A DNA stretch of 64,000 nt from Comamonadaceae bacterium (GTDB lineage Bacteria > Pseudomonadota > Gammaproteobacteria > Burkholderiales > Burkholderiaceae_C): positions 124,001-188,000 of the forward strand of contig JAIXOM010000054.1 in NCBI GenBank assembly GCA_027486755.1, in the 5' to 3' direction. The position numbers were made by a program, and so were the translations under genes. Each line of letters starts with the position of its first letter. Position 1 is the stretch's first letter. The notes beneath the pieces are model-generated. The model was not told the origin of the DNA. It saw only the letters and a list, made by a program, of their open reading frames with translations, and did no database searches. Shown here piece after piece: positions 25,084-34,420 of the stretch.

Positions 25084-25824
25084 ATGAGCTTAGACCTGGA
25101 CCGTGTCCGACAGGAACTGGCCGCCAGCGGCACCTTGCGGGTGGGCCTGAACCTGTCCAATTTTTTGCTGATCAATCCGGGCACAGGAGACAAGGTGCCC
25201 GAGGGCATCGTGCCTGATCTGGCCCGAGCGCTGGCCTCTGAGTTGGGGGTGGCACTTGAATTCGTGCCCTATCCCTCGCCCGGTCCGCTGGGCGATGCGG
25301 TCGAAAAGAATGCCTGGGATGTGGCTTTTTTGGCCAACGAGCCGGCGCGGGCGCAGACCATTGCCTTTTCGCCGACCTATCTGGAGATCCAGGCCAGCTA
25401 TCTGGTGCCCGCAGGCTCACCTTTGAAGCGGGTAGAAGACGTGGACCAAGCCGGCGTGCGCATTGCAGCCATGCGCGGGGGCGCCTACGCCCTGTATCTG
25501 GAGCGCAGCCTCAAGCATGCCGAGCTGGTGCTCACCCGCAGCATCGACGAATCATTCGAGGTGTTCGTGGCACAAGGGCTGCAAGCGCTGTCGGGCCTGC
25601 GCCCGCGGCTGCTCAGCGATCAGGCCCGGCTGGCCGGCAGTGTGGTGCTGCCCGGGCATTTCACCGCGGTGCAACAGGCCATCGGCACCTCACAGCGCCA
25701 CCGCGTTGCGGCGTCTTTCCTGGCTGACTTCGCCCAAAGGGCCCGCGACGGCGGCCGGGTGCAGCAGGCCATAGATCGCCATCGGGTCCCCGGGGTCAAT
25801 GTGGCGCCAGGCAAGGCCGTCTGA
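25084..25824 (+). CDS. Family 3 solute-binding protein without signal peptide
   Basis: A 246-residue protein with the amino-acid binding fold of ABC transporters (SBP_bac_3). Examples are TLRVGLNLSNFLLINP, VPEGIVPDLARALASELGV, AWDVAFLANEPARAQTIAFSP and VRIAAMRGGAYALYLERSL. The N-terminus (MSLDLDRVRQELAASG) is charged and helical with no secretion signal, so the product should be cytoplasmic. The ATG at 25084 has AAGGA 9 nt upstream. No permease or ATPase gene is adjacent. It is divergent from the kinase-TetR pair by about 76 bp, so a ligand-sensing role is possible but unproven. Confidence 0.85.
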   Translation: MSLDLDRVRQELAASGTLRVGLNLSNFLLINPGTGDKVPEGIVPDLARALASELGVALEFVPYPSPGPLGDAVEKNAWDVAFLANEPARAQTIAFSPTYLEIQASYLVPAGSPLKRVEDVDQAGVRIAAMRGGAYALYLERSLKHAELVLTRSIDESFEVFVAQGLQALSGLRPRLLSDQARLAGSVVLPGHFTAVQQAIGTSQRHRVAASFLADFAQRARDGGRVQQAIDRHRVPGVNVAPGKAV

Positions 25825-25837
25825 GCGCGCGGGCCAG

Positions 25838-25857
25838 GCCTTGCGCCGACGCAAGGC
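25838..25857. other. Perfect stem-loop after the binding-protein gene
   Basis: GCCTTGCG and CGCAAGGC form an 8-bp stem with a CCGA loop, 14 bp past the stop codon. No T-run follows, so it is at most a weak terminator or mRNA-end stabiliser. Confidence 0.35.
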
Positions 25858-25921
25858 TGAGCGATCAGAGACAATCGCGGCTTTTTGCGCCGCTCGGCGC
25901 AATACTCACCCCCAGTCAGCC

Positions 25922-26440
25922 ATGTCACTTGCACCTGCCGCGACCTCTGCCCCCACTTCCGAGCTGTCGAGCGCCGAGTTCCGCCGGGCCCTGGGCCAGT
26001 TTGCGACCGGCGTGACGGTGGTGACCGCCTGCGACGCTGACGGCCAGCCGGTGGGCCTGACCGTCAGCTCCTTCAATTCGGTGTCACTGCAACCGCCACT
26101 GGTGCTGTGGAGTTTGAACCGCAGCTCACAGGCCATGCCGGTGTTTTCGGGCATAGCCCGCTACGCCATCCATGTGTTGGGCGCGCACCAGTTGGCGCTG
26201 GCCGAGCGCTTTGCCGGCCCGCGCGAGCAGCGCTGGGTCGGCCTCGCGCACGGCTGGAGCGCGGCCGGCGTGCCGCTGCTTGAGGGCTGCCTGGCGCGCT
26301 TCGAGTGCCGCCACCGCAGCGCTCATGAAGAGGGCGATCATGTGATTCTTGTGGCCCAGGTGGAGCGCTGCCACAGCGCAGATGGCCTGCAGCCCCTGCT
26401 CTACCACCGCGGCCGACTGCTGGCCCGCGCCGAGCTGTGA
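25922..26440 (+). CDS. Flavin reductase (DIM6/NTAB family)
   Basis: A 172-residue FMN-binding split-barrel protein. It has FRRALGQFATGVTVVTACD and GLTVSSFNSVSLQPPLVLW at the N-terminus and HVILVAQVERC near the C-terminus, typical of the reductase component that feeds reduced flavin to two-component monooxygenases. No dedicated monooxygenase is next to it. The ATG at 25922 is chosen over an in-frame extension that overlaps the previous gene. It overlaps the EamA gene in a GTGA arrangement. Confidence 0.9.
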   Translation: MSLAPAATSAPTSELSSAEFRRALGQFATGVTVVTACDADGQPVGLTVSSFNSVSLQPPLVLWSLNRSSQAMPVFSGIARYAIHVLGAHQLALAERFAGPREQRWVGLAHGWSAAGVPLLEGCLARFECRHRSAHEEGDHVILVAQVERCHSADGLQPLLYHRGRLLARAEL

Positions 26441-27369
26441 GCTCAGGCGCGGCATCGGCCGATCACACGACGCCTGTGCGCCGGGACAGGCTGGACGCGC
26501 TGGCCATCGGGCTGCTGCTGAGCTGCTGCCTGTTTTGGGGCTTGCAGCAGGTGCTGATCAAGCTGACCCTGGCTGAGATGCCCCCGGTATTTCAAGCCTG
26601 GCTACGGCTGGGCGGCGCCACCGTGCTGCTCTTGCTGTGGTGCCGCTGGCGAGGCATATCGGTGCTGCAGCGCGACGGCACGCTCTGGGCTGGACTGCTG
26701 GCGGGGCTGCTGTTTGCGGCCGAATTCATCTGCATCTATACCGGCCTGGAGCACACCGGCTCGGCACGCCTGACGGTGTTCCTGTACACCTCGCCCTTTT
26801 GGGTGGCTTTGCTGGTGCCGCTATGGACCCGCTCGGAGCGCCTGCACGGCCTGCAGTGGGCCGGTCTGGTGCTGGCCTTTGGAGCGGTGGCGTTTGCGCT
26901 GCGCGAGGGCCTGAGCCAAGGCGAGGGCGCGACGCTGGCCGGCGATCTGCTGGGCCTGGCGGCCGGCCTGTTTTGGGGCCTGACGACGGTGGTGATACGC
27001 AGCACAGGGCTGGTGCGCATCAGCCCTGAGAAGCTGCTGCTCTACCAGGTGGGGGTGAGCGCGGCCCTGCTGCCCTGGCTCTCGCTGGGGCTGGGCGAGG
27101 TCTGGCGCTGGGACTACAGCGCCTGGGCCTGGGCGGCGGTGGCGGTACAGGCCTCCATAGGCGGGTTCTTGAGCTTTCTGGCCTGGATGTGGCTGCTGGG
27201 CCGCTACCCGGCCACCCGCATTTCCAGCTTTTCTTTTTTCACCCCCTTGTTCACCCTGGTGTTTGGCGCACTGTGGCTGGGCGAGTCGGTCACGCCGGGC
27301 GTGCTGGCGGCGATTGCCGCAGTGGCCATTGGCATGGCGCTGATGAACCGCCGCAACTCGGCGTCTTGA
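26437..27369 (+). CDS. EamA-family (DMT) transporter
   Basis: A 310-residue inner-membrane protein with about ten hydrophobic segments in two EamA repeats (LLLSCCLFWGLQQVLIKL at the start, LGLAAGLFWGLTTVVIR in the second half). Family members export amino acids, metabolites or drugs. The substrate is not deducible. The GTG start at 26437 overlaps the flavin reductase stop, so the two are translationally coupled. Confidence 0.9.
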   Translation: MSSGAASADHTTPVRRDRLDALAIGLLLSCCLFWGLQQVLIKLTLAEMPPVFQAWLRLGGATVLLLLWCRWRGISVLQRDGTLWAGLLAGLLFAAEFICIYTGLEHTGSARLTVFLYTSPFWVALLVPLWTRSERLHGLQWAGLVLAFGAVAFALREGLSQGEGATLAGDLLGLAAGLFWGLTTVVIRSTGLVRISPEKLLLYQVGVSAALLPWLSLGLGEVWRWDYSAWAWAAVAVQASIGGFLSFLAWMWLLGRYPATRISSFSFFTPLFTLVFGALWLGESVTPGVLAAIAAVAIGMALMNRRNSAS

Positions 27370-27373
27370 AACC

Positions 27374-27997
27374 ATGGATTTCTTCGTCACAGCTTTCCTG
27401 CTGGGCCTGGTGGCGTGGTCGCTCAAATCGCGCGCCGAGCGCAGACGCATCGCGCTGCTGGCCCAGCAACTGCAGCCTTATGACATTGAAAAGCTGATGC
27501 AGCAAATCAGCGAAGGCTATGTGCGCGCCCTGGGCGAAAACGATGTGCAGCGGCGCTCGTCGATCTGGCAGGTGCTCGAGCCGGCCGAGCGCAAGCTGGC
27601 CGAACAACTGGGCCAGATGGCGCTCGATTTTGGCCAATGGCCTGCCGCACAAACGCGCATCATCACCCTGCCCCTGCCCTGGCTGTTTGAAAAGCTGGCC
27701 GAGCTGGCGCCATCTCTTCTGGCGCGGCACAGCCTGGACATGCGCGAGCTGCTCAAGCTGCATGCCCGGGCCATCGCTCAAGCGGTGCAGGTCAGCGATC
27801 GCAGCCCTTCGGCCAGGGCCTACGCCATCTTGGCCGAAGTGCTCTTGATGCAGCACAGCTGCCACTGGTTCTGCAAGTCGCGCGCAGTCGCCTCGGCGCG
27901 CCTGCTGGCGCGCCACCAGAGCTCGCACCACAAGGTGCTCGAATCGGTGGCTCCGGCCACCCGCGCCGCTTACGAAGGCCTGACCGGCAGGGCTTGA
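27374..27997 (+). CDS. Conserved protein of unknown function with one membrane anchor
   Basis: I do not recognise this 207-residue protein. It starts with a single hydrophobic segment ([15 protein letters not shown], 3-17) followed by RAERRR, suggesting an inner-membrane anchor with a cytoplasmic helical body rich in Leu, Ala and Glu. No catalytic motif is visible. It begins 4 bp after the EamA gene and probably belongs to that operon. Its 3' end overlaps the convergent ABC ATPase gene by 28 nt. Confidence 0.7.
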   Translation: MDFFVTAFLLGLVAWSLKSRAERRRIALLAQQLQPYDIEKLMQQISEGYVRALGENDVQRRSSIWQVLEPAERKLAEQLGQMALDFGQWPAAQTRIITLPLPWLFEKLAELAPSLLARHSLDMRELLKLHARAIAQAVQVSDRSPSARAYAILAEVLLMQHSCHWFCKSRAVASARLLARHQSSHHKVLESVAPATRAAYEGLTGRA

Positions 27998-28710
27998 TCG
28001 CAAGAGGCGGGCAGGGCCAGGCGACCGTCGATCAGATCAATCTGCCGATCACAGCGGCTGGCCAGCGAGGCGTCGTGGGTGACGATCAGGCAGGCGCTGC
28101 CATGCTCCCGGTTGAAGCGGCGCAGCAGAGCAAAAACCTCATCGGCACTGACCGTATCGAGATTGCCGGTGGGCTCGTCGGCCAAGATCAAACGCGGCCG
28201 GCGGGCCAGGGCGCGCGCCAGCGCCACCCGCTGCTGCATGCCGCCCGAGAGCTCGCCGGGGCGCTTGGCCAGGTCAGCGCTCTTACCCAGGCCGACGCTG
28301 GCCAGCAGCTCGCGGCCCAGGGCCTCGTCCTCAGGCTGCACCACGCCGTGGGCAATGATCAAGGGCATGAGCACGTTTTCCAGCGCGGTGAAGGCCGGCA
28401 GGAGGTGGTGGTACTGAAACACAAAACCAATGGCCTGGCCGCGCAGCGAAGTCAGCTGCGCATCATCGAGCTCGGCGATGCTGTGGCCGGCCAGGCTGAG
28501 TGCGCCGGCGGTGGGCGACTCCAGCAGGCCGATGATGTTGAGCAAGGTGCTCTTGCCCGAGCCCGAAGGCCCGCGCAGGGCCACAAACTCAGCCGGCTGC
28601 AAGGCCATGCTGATGCCATGCAGCACCTCCTGCTCGACCGGCGTGCCCAGGCCGTAGCGCTTGTAAACGCCCCGCAGCTCCAGCACCGGCACGGCGGCGG
28701 GCTCGCTCAT
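27970..28710 (-). CDS. ABC transporter ATP-binding protein (LolD/MacB/DevA type)
   Basis: A 246-residue ATPase. Walker A is GPSGSGKST, the Q-loop lies in [18 protein letters not shown], the signature is [15 protein letters not shown], Walker B is [12 protein letters not shown], and the switch His is in IVTHD. This is the subfamily that powers FtsX-type permeases. The ATG at 28710 overlaps the permease stop by 4 nt. With the upstream permease and adaptor it forms a tripartite exporter. No TolC-like gene is in the window. Confidence 0.93.
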   Translation of the reverse strand: MSEPAAVPVLELRGVYKRYGLGTPVEQEVLHGISMALQPAEFVALRGPSGSGKSTLLNIIGLLESPTAGALSLAGHSIAELDDAQLTSLRGQAIGFVFQYHHLLPAFTALENVLMPLIIAHGVVQPEDEALGRELLASVGLGKSADLAKRPGELSGGMQQRVALARALARRPRLILADEPTGNLDTVSADEVFALLRRFNREHGSACLIVTHDASLASRCDRQIDLIDGRLALPASCDQALPVRPS

Positions 28711-29954
28711 GCGCGTATGGCCTGAACGGGGTCCATGCGGGCGGCGCGACGCGCCGGCATGAACGCGGCGAGCATGCCCACCGCGCAGGCCAGCACACCG
28801 GCGCCCAGCACCAGGGCCACATCCAGCACGGCCGTATACATGGCACTGCCATCGGGCGCCTTGAAGATGTGCGAGAACAGCACCAGCAGGCCGTAAGCGA
28901 GCAGCGCGCCGAGCGCCGAGCCGAGCGCGCCCATCAAAGCACCCTGCAGCAAGAACACCCACATGATCTGGCGCCGGCCAGCGCCCATGGCGCGCAAGAT
29001 GCCGATCTCGCGCTGCTTTTGCACCACACTGACCACCAGCACGCTGGAGATGCCCAAGGCGACGATGGCCACCACAAAACCGCGAATCAGGTTGTTGGAG
29101 ATGGTTTGGTTGGACAGGGCGTTGAGCAGGCCGGCGTTGGTCTGCATCCAGCTCTCGACCCGCAGGCCGGTTTGCTCACGCAGCGGGTCAGCCACCGCAT
29201 TGGCGCCAAACAGGTCGGCCACGCTCAGATCGATCACCGACACACTGCCCGGCATGTCAAGCAGCGTCTGCGCCAGCCGCAAGGTGGTGAAAATGCGCCG
29301 CCGGTTGAGCTCGCGGCTGCCCATGTCAAACAGGCCGGTGACCGTCAGCACCTGGCTGCGGCTGCCGCTACTCACCCGCAGCTTGTCACCAAGCTGCAGG
29401 CCCAGGTCTTCCGCCAACTCCCGCCCGATCAGGGTGCCGCTGGTGCTCAGCTCAAAGCGGCCGGCAATCATGTAGCCATCCATGCGGACCACCTGGCGAT
29501 AGTCTTCGGCGCGCACGCCCAAGACGGTGACGCTTTGCACGGCGGCGCCGCGGGTGACGAGGGCCGGCCCGGAGACCACCGGCGAGACGGCCAGTACGCC
29601 CGGGGTGGCCGCCGCCAGAGCGGCGACGCGCTCCCACTGATCAACCGCGCGCTGGCGCTGCAGGCGCGGCTGGACCTGCGCCGCCTGCGCTTGCTCGCTG
29701 GGCAGACGCAGCACCTGCTCCTGGGTGGGCAGTATCACCACATGCGCTTGCGAGCCCATCACCCGGTCAATGATGGCGGTTTGCAACTGGGCGATCAGCT
29801 GCGTCAGGAACACGGTCACCGCCACCCCAGCGGTCACCCCGGCCAACACCATGCTGCTTTGCAGCCGGCCTTCGCGCAAAAAGCGCAGCGCCAGCATCGC
29901 CTCCAAGGGCAGCCAGCGGGCCCAGCGGCTCAGCGCGGGACGGGCGGCAATCAT
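28707..29954 (-). CDS. FtsX-family ABC transporter permease (MacB/DevC-like)
   Basis: A 415-residue permease with four membrane segments. The first is at about 32-53 ([19 protein letters not shown]), then comes a large periplasmic MacB-PCD domain (about 54-270), then three C-terminal helices around 285-400. The stretch [20 protein letters not shown] is the FtsX/MacB fingerprint. It extrudes substrate from the outer leaflet or periplasm using ATP hydrolysis in the partner. The substrate may be a lipid, peptide or lipoprotein but cannot be specified. Confidence 0.92.
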   Translation of the reverse strand: MIAARPALSRWARWLPLEAMLALRFLREGRLQSSMVLAGVTAGVAVTVFLTQLIAQLQTAIIDRVMGSQAHVVILPTQEQVLRLPSEQAQAAQVQPRLQRQRAVDQWERVAALAAATPGVLAVSPVVSGPALVTRGAAVQSVTVLGVRAEDYRQVVRMDGYMIAGRFELSTSGTLIGRELAEDLGLQLGDKLRVSSGSRSQVLTVTGLFDMGSRELNRRRIFTTLRLAQTLLDMPGSVSVIDLSVADLFGANAVADPLREQTGLRVESWMQTNAGLLNALSNQTISNNLIRGFVVAIVALGISSVLVVSVVQKQREIGILRAMGAGRRQIMWVFLLQGALMGALGSALGALLAYGLLVLFSHIFKAPDGSAMYTAVLDVALVLGAGVLACAVGMLAAFMPARRAARMDPVQAIRA

Positions 29955-30030
29955 GGGCGGCAGGCCCGCTCAGCTCGGCCCAGGATGAAGCCCGTCCATG
30001 CGTCGGCGCGGGGCAAGGGCAGGCGGTCCA

Positions 30031-31365
30031 TCAGCGCAGAGATGAAGGCATCGGCCAGCCTGCAGACGGGCCACGCTCTGCCCCCCGGCGAATTCGCTCG
30101 CCGGGCAGCACGGCCTGGGTTGGCGCGATGACCCACTGGCCCTCACTCAGGCCCTCAAGGATCTCGGTGCTGCCCACGCCGCGCAGCCCCAGACGCACAG
30201 CCACCTTCTCAGCCCGACCGGCGCGCCAGACCAGTACCCAGGGCGCGGGCTTTTCGACATCACGCACCGCTGACGAGGGCAAGACCAGCGCGGCCTCGCG
30301 CCGCGAGCCAATGAGCTCGGCCGAGATGGTCATGTCGGGCTTGAGGAAGGCCGGCGGCTGCGGCAGGCACAGGCGAACCACCAGCGAGCCGCGGTCGGGG
30401 TCTATGGCCGGCGCGATCTCGCACACCTGCGCCTCAAAGGGCTGCTCGGGATAGGCGTCAGCCAGGGCCCGGGCCGGCATGCCCAGGCTGAGCAAGTGCA
30501 GATGCCGCTCATCAATGCTGACCTCAATATGCCCGGCGCCCGCCTGCGCCAAGACCAGCAAGACGCGGCCGGGCTGGGCCATGGCCCCGGGTTCGACCTG
30601 GCGCAGCAACACACGGGCGGCGACCGGACTGCGTATGCGCATGCGGTCGAGCCGGGCGCGGGCCATGGCCGCGCTGGCCTGCGCCTGGGCCAAGCGCGCA
30701 CGCGCCAGTGCCGGCTCCACCCCCCGTGAAGCTTGTGCCTGCAGCTGCGCCGCAGCCATGGCGCTGCTGGCAACATCGCGCGCGCGCCGGGCCTCGTCGA
30801 GTCGCTGCGGCGAGAAAAACCCCTGGGCCACCAATTCACTGGTGCGTCCGTAGTCCCGATCGGCCGCCAGCCAGGCGGCGCGCGCTTGCACCTGCACCTG
30901 CTCGGCCAAGGGCGCGCCGACGTCCACCTGTTGCTCGACCTTGCCCGCCGCCTCGGTCACCGCCGCCTGCGCCTGCGCCAGTGCCGAACGGGCCTCGCTA
31001 TCGGTCAGCGCAATCAGCTCCTGCCCGGGTCCGACCTCCTGGCCCTCGCGCACGCTGACCCGCACCACGGTGCCCGCCAATTCAGCGCCGACCTCGATGC
31101 GCGCCGGCGCCTGCAGGCGCCCGGTGGCGACCACCGACTCGACAATGGCTTGCCGTGTCACCGCCACCATGGGCACGGCAGGCCCGCGCCACCAGCGTAA
31201 GAACAGGGCGAGCGCGGCGATGAGGATCAGCAGGCCCGCCGCCCACGGACCCCAGCGCAGCCAGGCAGGGCGGCGCGAGCTCTTTAAAGGCGCAGCGATC
31301 GGGCCTGCCGCGCCCGCTGCTGCTGCCGCCGATCCCCCGGACCCTGCTATGAGCGCCTGTACCAT
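30031..31365 (-). CDS. HlyD/MacA-type periplasmic adaptor
   Basis: A membrane fusion protein of about 444 residues. The order is a membrane anchor (WAAGLLILIAALALFLRWW, about 40-58), lipoyl half-motifs, a long Ala/Gln-rich alpha-hairpin (about 115-245), a barrel domain with HLHLLSLGMPARALADAY, and a C-terminal proximal domain. Within the lipoyl part, VRVSVREGQEVGPGQELIAL is clear. It heads the adaptor-permease-ATPase operon, 76 bp ahead of the permease. The start is uncertain, with ATG at 31365 or 31377 and neither having a strong Shine-Dalgarno. Confidence 0.9.
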   Translation of the reverse strand: MVQALIAGSGGSAAAAAGAAGPIAAPLKSSRRPAWLRWGPWAAGLLILIAALALFLRWWRGPAVPMVAVTRQAIVESVVATGRLQAPARIEVGAELAGTVVRVSVREGQEVGPGQELIALTDSEARSALAQAQAAVTEAAGKVEQQVDVGAPLAEQVQVQARAAWLAADRDYGRTSELVAQGFFSPQRLDEARRARDVASSAMAAAQLQAQASRGVEPALARARLAQAQASAAMARARLDRMRIRSPVAARVLLRQVEPGAMAQPGRVLLVLAQAGAGHIEVSIDERHLHLLSLGMPARALADAYPEQPFEAQVCEIAPAIDPDRGSLVVRLCLPQPPAFLKPDMTISAELIGSRREAALVLPSSAVRDVEKPAPWVLVWRAGRAEKVAVRLGLRGVGSTEILEGLSEGQWVIAPTQAVLPGERIRRGAERGPSAGWPMPSSLR

Positions 31366-31510
31366 GCGGCAGAGCATCGCCCGAAGGCAGGCCTGGGCAT
31401 TGCTGCGACTGCCGCCTGCGGGCGTCGGAGCCGGCCCTGCGGAGATGTAGGCCTGCGCGCGCCGTCTGACCGCCGGTTTATAGTGCCGTGAAACCCTCGA
31501 CAGTACGACC

Positions 31511-31939
31511 ATGCCCATTTGGAAACAAGACATTTCCCTGCAGAGGCTGACGGCGGTCAGCGAAAACACGGCCATCAGCCACCTGGGCATTGAATTTGTC
31601 GAGGTGGGCGATGATTTTCTGGCGGCCCGGGTGCCGGTCAACCGCCAGACCTGTCAGCCCTACGGCCTGCTGCACGGTGGCGTTTCAGTGGTGCTGGCCG
31701 AAACAGTGGGCTCTATCGGCGCGGCCTTTTGCGTGCCAGAGGGCACCCGGGTGGTGGGACTCGATGTCAATGCCAATCACCTGCGCGGCGTGAGTCAGGG
31801 CTGGGTCACCGCCACGGCCAGGCCGGTGCATATCGGACGCAGCACCCAGGTCTGGCACATTGATTTGCGCGACGATCAGGACCGGATGGTCTGCATCGCG
31901 CGGCTGACCATGACGGTGCTGCCGCAGACGGCGGCTTGA
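31511..31939 (+). CDS. Hotdog-fold thioesterase (PaaI/EntH/YdiI-like)
   Basis: A 142-residue acyl-CoA thioesterase-like protein. It has the family pattern HLGIEFVEVGDDFLAARVPV, the active-site loop YGLLHGGVSVVLAETVGS (about 57-74), and VGLDVNANHLRGVSQGWVTA. The acidic residue E70 within the long helix matches the usual catalytic Glu/Asp. Aromatic or short-chain acyl-CoA substrates are typical. The precise one is unknown. It is divergent from the adaptor gene. Confidence 0.9.
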   Translation: MPIWKQDISLQRLTAVSENTAISHLGIEFVEVGDDFLAARVPVNRQTCQPYGLLHGGVSVVLAETVGSIGAAFCVPEGTRVVGLDVNANHLRGVSQGWVTATARPVHIGRSTQVWHIDLRDDQDRMVCIARLTMTVLPQTAA

Positions 31940-32006
31940 ACTGCCAAAGCCAGGTGCTGACTTGCGGGGCGGGCTGGCCGAACACCGGTAGCGCGCCCAA
32001 AACACC

Positions 32007-32576
32007 TCATGGGCCCGTGCCACCTTGCGCCATGCGCTGGCTTTTCCAGTAGACGTCATCACCGCCGTTCATGCGGTTGAGCACGCGCGCCAGCACAAAG
32101 AGCAGGTCGCTCAGGCGGTTCAGATACTGGCGCGGCGCATCGCGCAGGGTTTCGGCCTCGCCCAAAGCGACCACCGAGCGCTCGGCCCGTCGAGCTACTG
32201 TGCGGCACACATGCGCCTGGCTGGCCGCGCGGGTACCAGCCGGCAAGATGAATTCCTGCAGGCGCGGCAGCTGGCTGTTGTGCATTTCTAGCGCCTGATC
32301 CAGGGCCAGCACCGCCTCGTCCTTGAGCAGCTCGAAGCCGGGAATGGACAGCTCGCCGCCGAGATTGAACAGCTGGTGCTGCACCTGAACCAACAGCTCG
32401 CGCACGCCGCCGGGCATGTCCTCGCACAGCAGCAGGCCGATATGCGAGTTGAGCTCATCGACATCGCCCATGGCATGCACGCGCAAGCTGTCTTTGGACA
32501 CGCGCGTGTTGTCGCCCAGACCGGTGGTGCCCTGGTCTCCGGTGCGGGTGGCGATTTGCGTCAGGCGGTTGGACAT
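32007..32576 (-). CDS. Corrinoid adenosyltransferase, PduO type
   Basis: A 189-residue cob(I)alamin adenosyltransferase that makes adenosylcobalamin from ATP. It has the N-terminal ATP loop TRTGDQGTTGLGDNTRVSKD (10-29), DVDELNSHIGLLL, and the C-terminal RAERSVVAL and YLNRLSDLLFVLARVLN. All family signatures are intact. It stands alone, divergent from the FAD-linked dehydrogenase, and no other B12 genes or cobalamin riboswitch are visible nearby. Confidence 0.94.
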   Translation of the reverse strand: MSNRLTQIATRTGDQGTTGLGDNTRVSKDSLRVHAMGDVDELNSHIGLLLCEDMPGGVRELLVQVQHQLFNLGGELSIPGFELLKDEAVLALDQALEMHNSQLPRLQEFILPAGTRAASQAHVCRTVARRAERSVVALGEAETLRDAPRQYLNRLSDLLFVLARVLNRMNGGDDVYWKSQRMAQGGTGP

Positions 32577-32673
32577 GAAAGAGTTTCCTTTTGAACGCCG
32601 ATTATCGATCCTGGCAGCCAGCGCGACGACTTACACTGAAGTGAGCTCAGCCCCAGAACCGGAGACAAGGACC

Positions 32674-34095
32674 ATGACCGCAGCCCTGCCCAGCCATCTG
32701 TTGCCCGCGATCAATCAGCGCGAGACGCCTGCGCCGCTGATCGAGGCGCTCAGGGCGCTCTTTGGCGATCGCTGCTCGACCGCCTTGGCGGTGCGCGAAC
32801 AGCATGGCCGTGACGAGTCCTCCTTTACGGTTCCGCCGCCAGCCGCGGTGGTGTTTGCGCACAGCAGCGCCGAGGTCTCGCAGGTGCTCAGCCTCTGCCA
32901 TGAACACTCGGTACCGGTCATCCCTTATGGCGCCGGCTCTTCACTCGAAGGCCATTTGCTGGCGGTGCAAGGGGGCATCAGCTTGGATGTCAGCCGCATG
33001 AACCAGGTGCTCTCGCTCAATGCCGACGACCTGACGGTGACCGTGCAACCGGGCGTCAGCCGCAAGCAGCTCAACGAAGAGATCAAGCACAGCGGCCTGT
33101 TTTTCCCCATCGATCCTGGCGCCGACGCCAGCATCGGCGGCATGTGCGCCACCCGCGCCAGCGGAACCAATGCGGTGCGCTACGGCACCATGCGCGAGAA
33201 CGTGCTGGCGCTCGAGGTGGTGACGGCCAGCGGCCAGATTCTGCGCACCGGCACCCGCGCCCGCAAGTCCAGCGCCGGCTACGACCTGACCCGGCTGATG
33301 GTGGGCAGCGAAGGCACGCTGGGTGTGATCACCGAGGTGACCTTGCGCGTCTACCCGCTGCCGGAGGCGATTTCAGCGGCCGTCTGCTCCTTCCCCAGCA
33401 TCGAGGCGGCGGTGCGCACCACCATCGAGATCATCCAGATGGGCATCCCGATCGCCCGGGTGGAATTCATCGACGCGGCCACCGTGGCCATGTTCAACCA
33501 GCACTCCAAGCTGACGCTGCGCGAAGAACCCATGCTGCTGATGGAGTTTCATGGCTCGCCGGCCGGCGTCAAGGAGCAGGCCGAGCTGGTGCAGGAAATC
33601 GCCCAGGGCCGCGGTGGCGAGGCCTTTGAGTGGGCGGCCTCACCCGAGGAGCGCACTCGGCTGTGGACAGCCCGGCACAACGCCTACTTTGCAGCCATCC
33701 AGTCCCGCCCGGGTTGCCGCGCGATTGCCACCGACGTCTGCGTGCCCATCTCGCGACTGGCCGACTGCCTGCTCGAGTCGGTCGCAGAGGCCCAGGCCAG
33801 CGGGCTGCTGTATTTGCTGCTCGGCCATGTGGGCGACGGCAACTTCCACTTCGGCTACCTGATCGACCCCGACAGCGCCGATGAGCGCGCGACGGCCGAG
33901 CAACTCAACGAGAAATTGGTGCGGCGCGCACTGAGCATGGACGGCACCTGCAGCGGCGAGCATGGGGTGGGCATGCACAAGATCGGCTTTTTGCAAAGCG
34001 AGGCGGGCGACGCCGCGATCGACATGATGCGCGCGATCAAACGCACCTTGGATCCCAGAAACATTCTCAACCCGGGCAAGATTTTCACGCTCTAA
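32674..34095 (+). CDS. FAD-binding oxidoreductase, D-lactate/glycolate dehydrogenase type
   Basis: A 473-residue flavoprotein of the GlcD/D-lactate dehydrogenase (cytochrome) group. The FAD-binding PCMH domain includes VIPYGAGSSLEGHLLAVQGG and GADASIGGMCATRASGTNAV. The C-terminal FAD-oxidase domain ends with GHVGDGNFHFGYLID, TCSGEHGVGMHKIGFL and DPRNILNPGKIF. The GEHGVG motif is the metal/substrate His site. The ATG at 32674 follows GGAGACAAGG. It oxidises a 2-hydroxy acid, and D-lactate is the commonest for this length. Confidence 0.92.
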   Translation: MTAALPSHLLPAINQRETPAPLIEALRALFGDRCSTALAVREQHGRDESSFTVPPPAAVVFAHSSAEVSQVLSLCHEHSVPVIPYGAGSSLEGHLLAVQGGISLDVSRMNQVLSLNADDLTVTVQPGVSRKQLNEEIKHSGLFFPIDPGADASIGGMCATRASGTNAVRYGTMRENVLALEVVTASGQILRTGTRARKSSAGYDLTRLMVGSEGTLGVITEVTLRVYPLPEAISAAVCSFPSIEAAVRTTIEIIQMGIPIARVEFIDAATVAMFNQHSKLTLREEPMLLMEFHGSPAGVKEQAELVQEIAQGRGGEAFEWAASPEERTRLWTARHNAYFAAIQSRPGCRAIATDVCVPISRLADCLLESVAEAQASGLLYLLLGHVGDGNFHFGYLIDPDSADERATAEQLNEKLVRRALSMDGTCSGEHGVGMHKIGFLQSEAGDAAIDMMRAIKRTLDPRNILNPGKIFTL

Positions 34096-34126
34096 GGATC
34101 TCCTGAGTCTGACGGCGGCTAAGGCT

Positions 34127-34390
34127 ATGACGTGCTTGGGCCGAGAAGCCGCGCCGCAGCAAGACGGCGAGCAGGCGGCTTTGCCCGAGCGCCACGCCGA
34201 ACGGCAGCGTATTGCGGCCCTGCAAGCCCAGCTACAGGCTTGCGGCAGGGCTTTCAGGGGGCCACCGGCTGAGCCGACCACCTGCTGTGGACGGGGCTGC
34301 AACGGCTGCGTGTGGGAGGGCTATGAAGCGGCCCTGCAGTGGTGGTTTGAGGAGGCGCAGGCCTTCGCAGCCCAGTTGCCACCGGCTTGA
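34127..34390 (+). CDS. Small Cys-rich oxidoreductase-like protein
   Basis: An 87-residue protein with the oxidoreductase-like signature PPAEPTTCCGRGCNGCVWEGYEAALQWW. It has a CCxxxCxxC cluster at 53-61, which may bind metal or form disulfides. The family is named for fusions to oxidoreductases, and its own activity is not established. It follows the FAD-linked dehydrogenase by 31 bp on the same strand, so it may belong to that transcript. Confidence 0.78.
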   Translation: MTCLGREAAPQQDGEQAALPERHAERQRIAALQAQLQACGRAFRGPPAEPTTCCGRGCNGCVWEGYEAALQWWFEEAQAFAAQLPPA

Positions 34391-34420
34391 AGCAGCCGGT
34401 CTACGCCCCCCGCTTCAAGC
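34385..34420. terminator. Shared inverted repeat between convergent genes
   Basis: GCTTGAAGC (34385-34393) and GCTTCAAGC (34412-34420) are exact inverted repeats spanning the end of the Cys-rich protein gene, directly beside the stop of the MetE-like gene. There is no T-run, so termination activity is uncertain. Confidence 0.35.

Noticed and set aside
28869..30131. A 420-codon plus-strand open frame opposite the FtsX-family permease
   Set aside because: The composition is low-complexity Arg/His/Gln and it has no recognisable domain. The minus-strand permease is clear and part of an operon.
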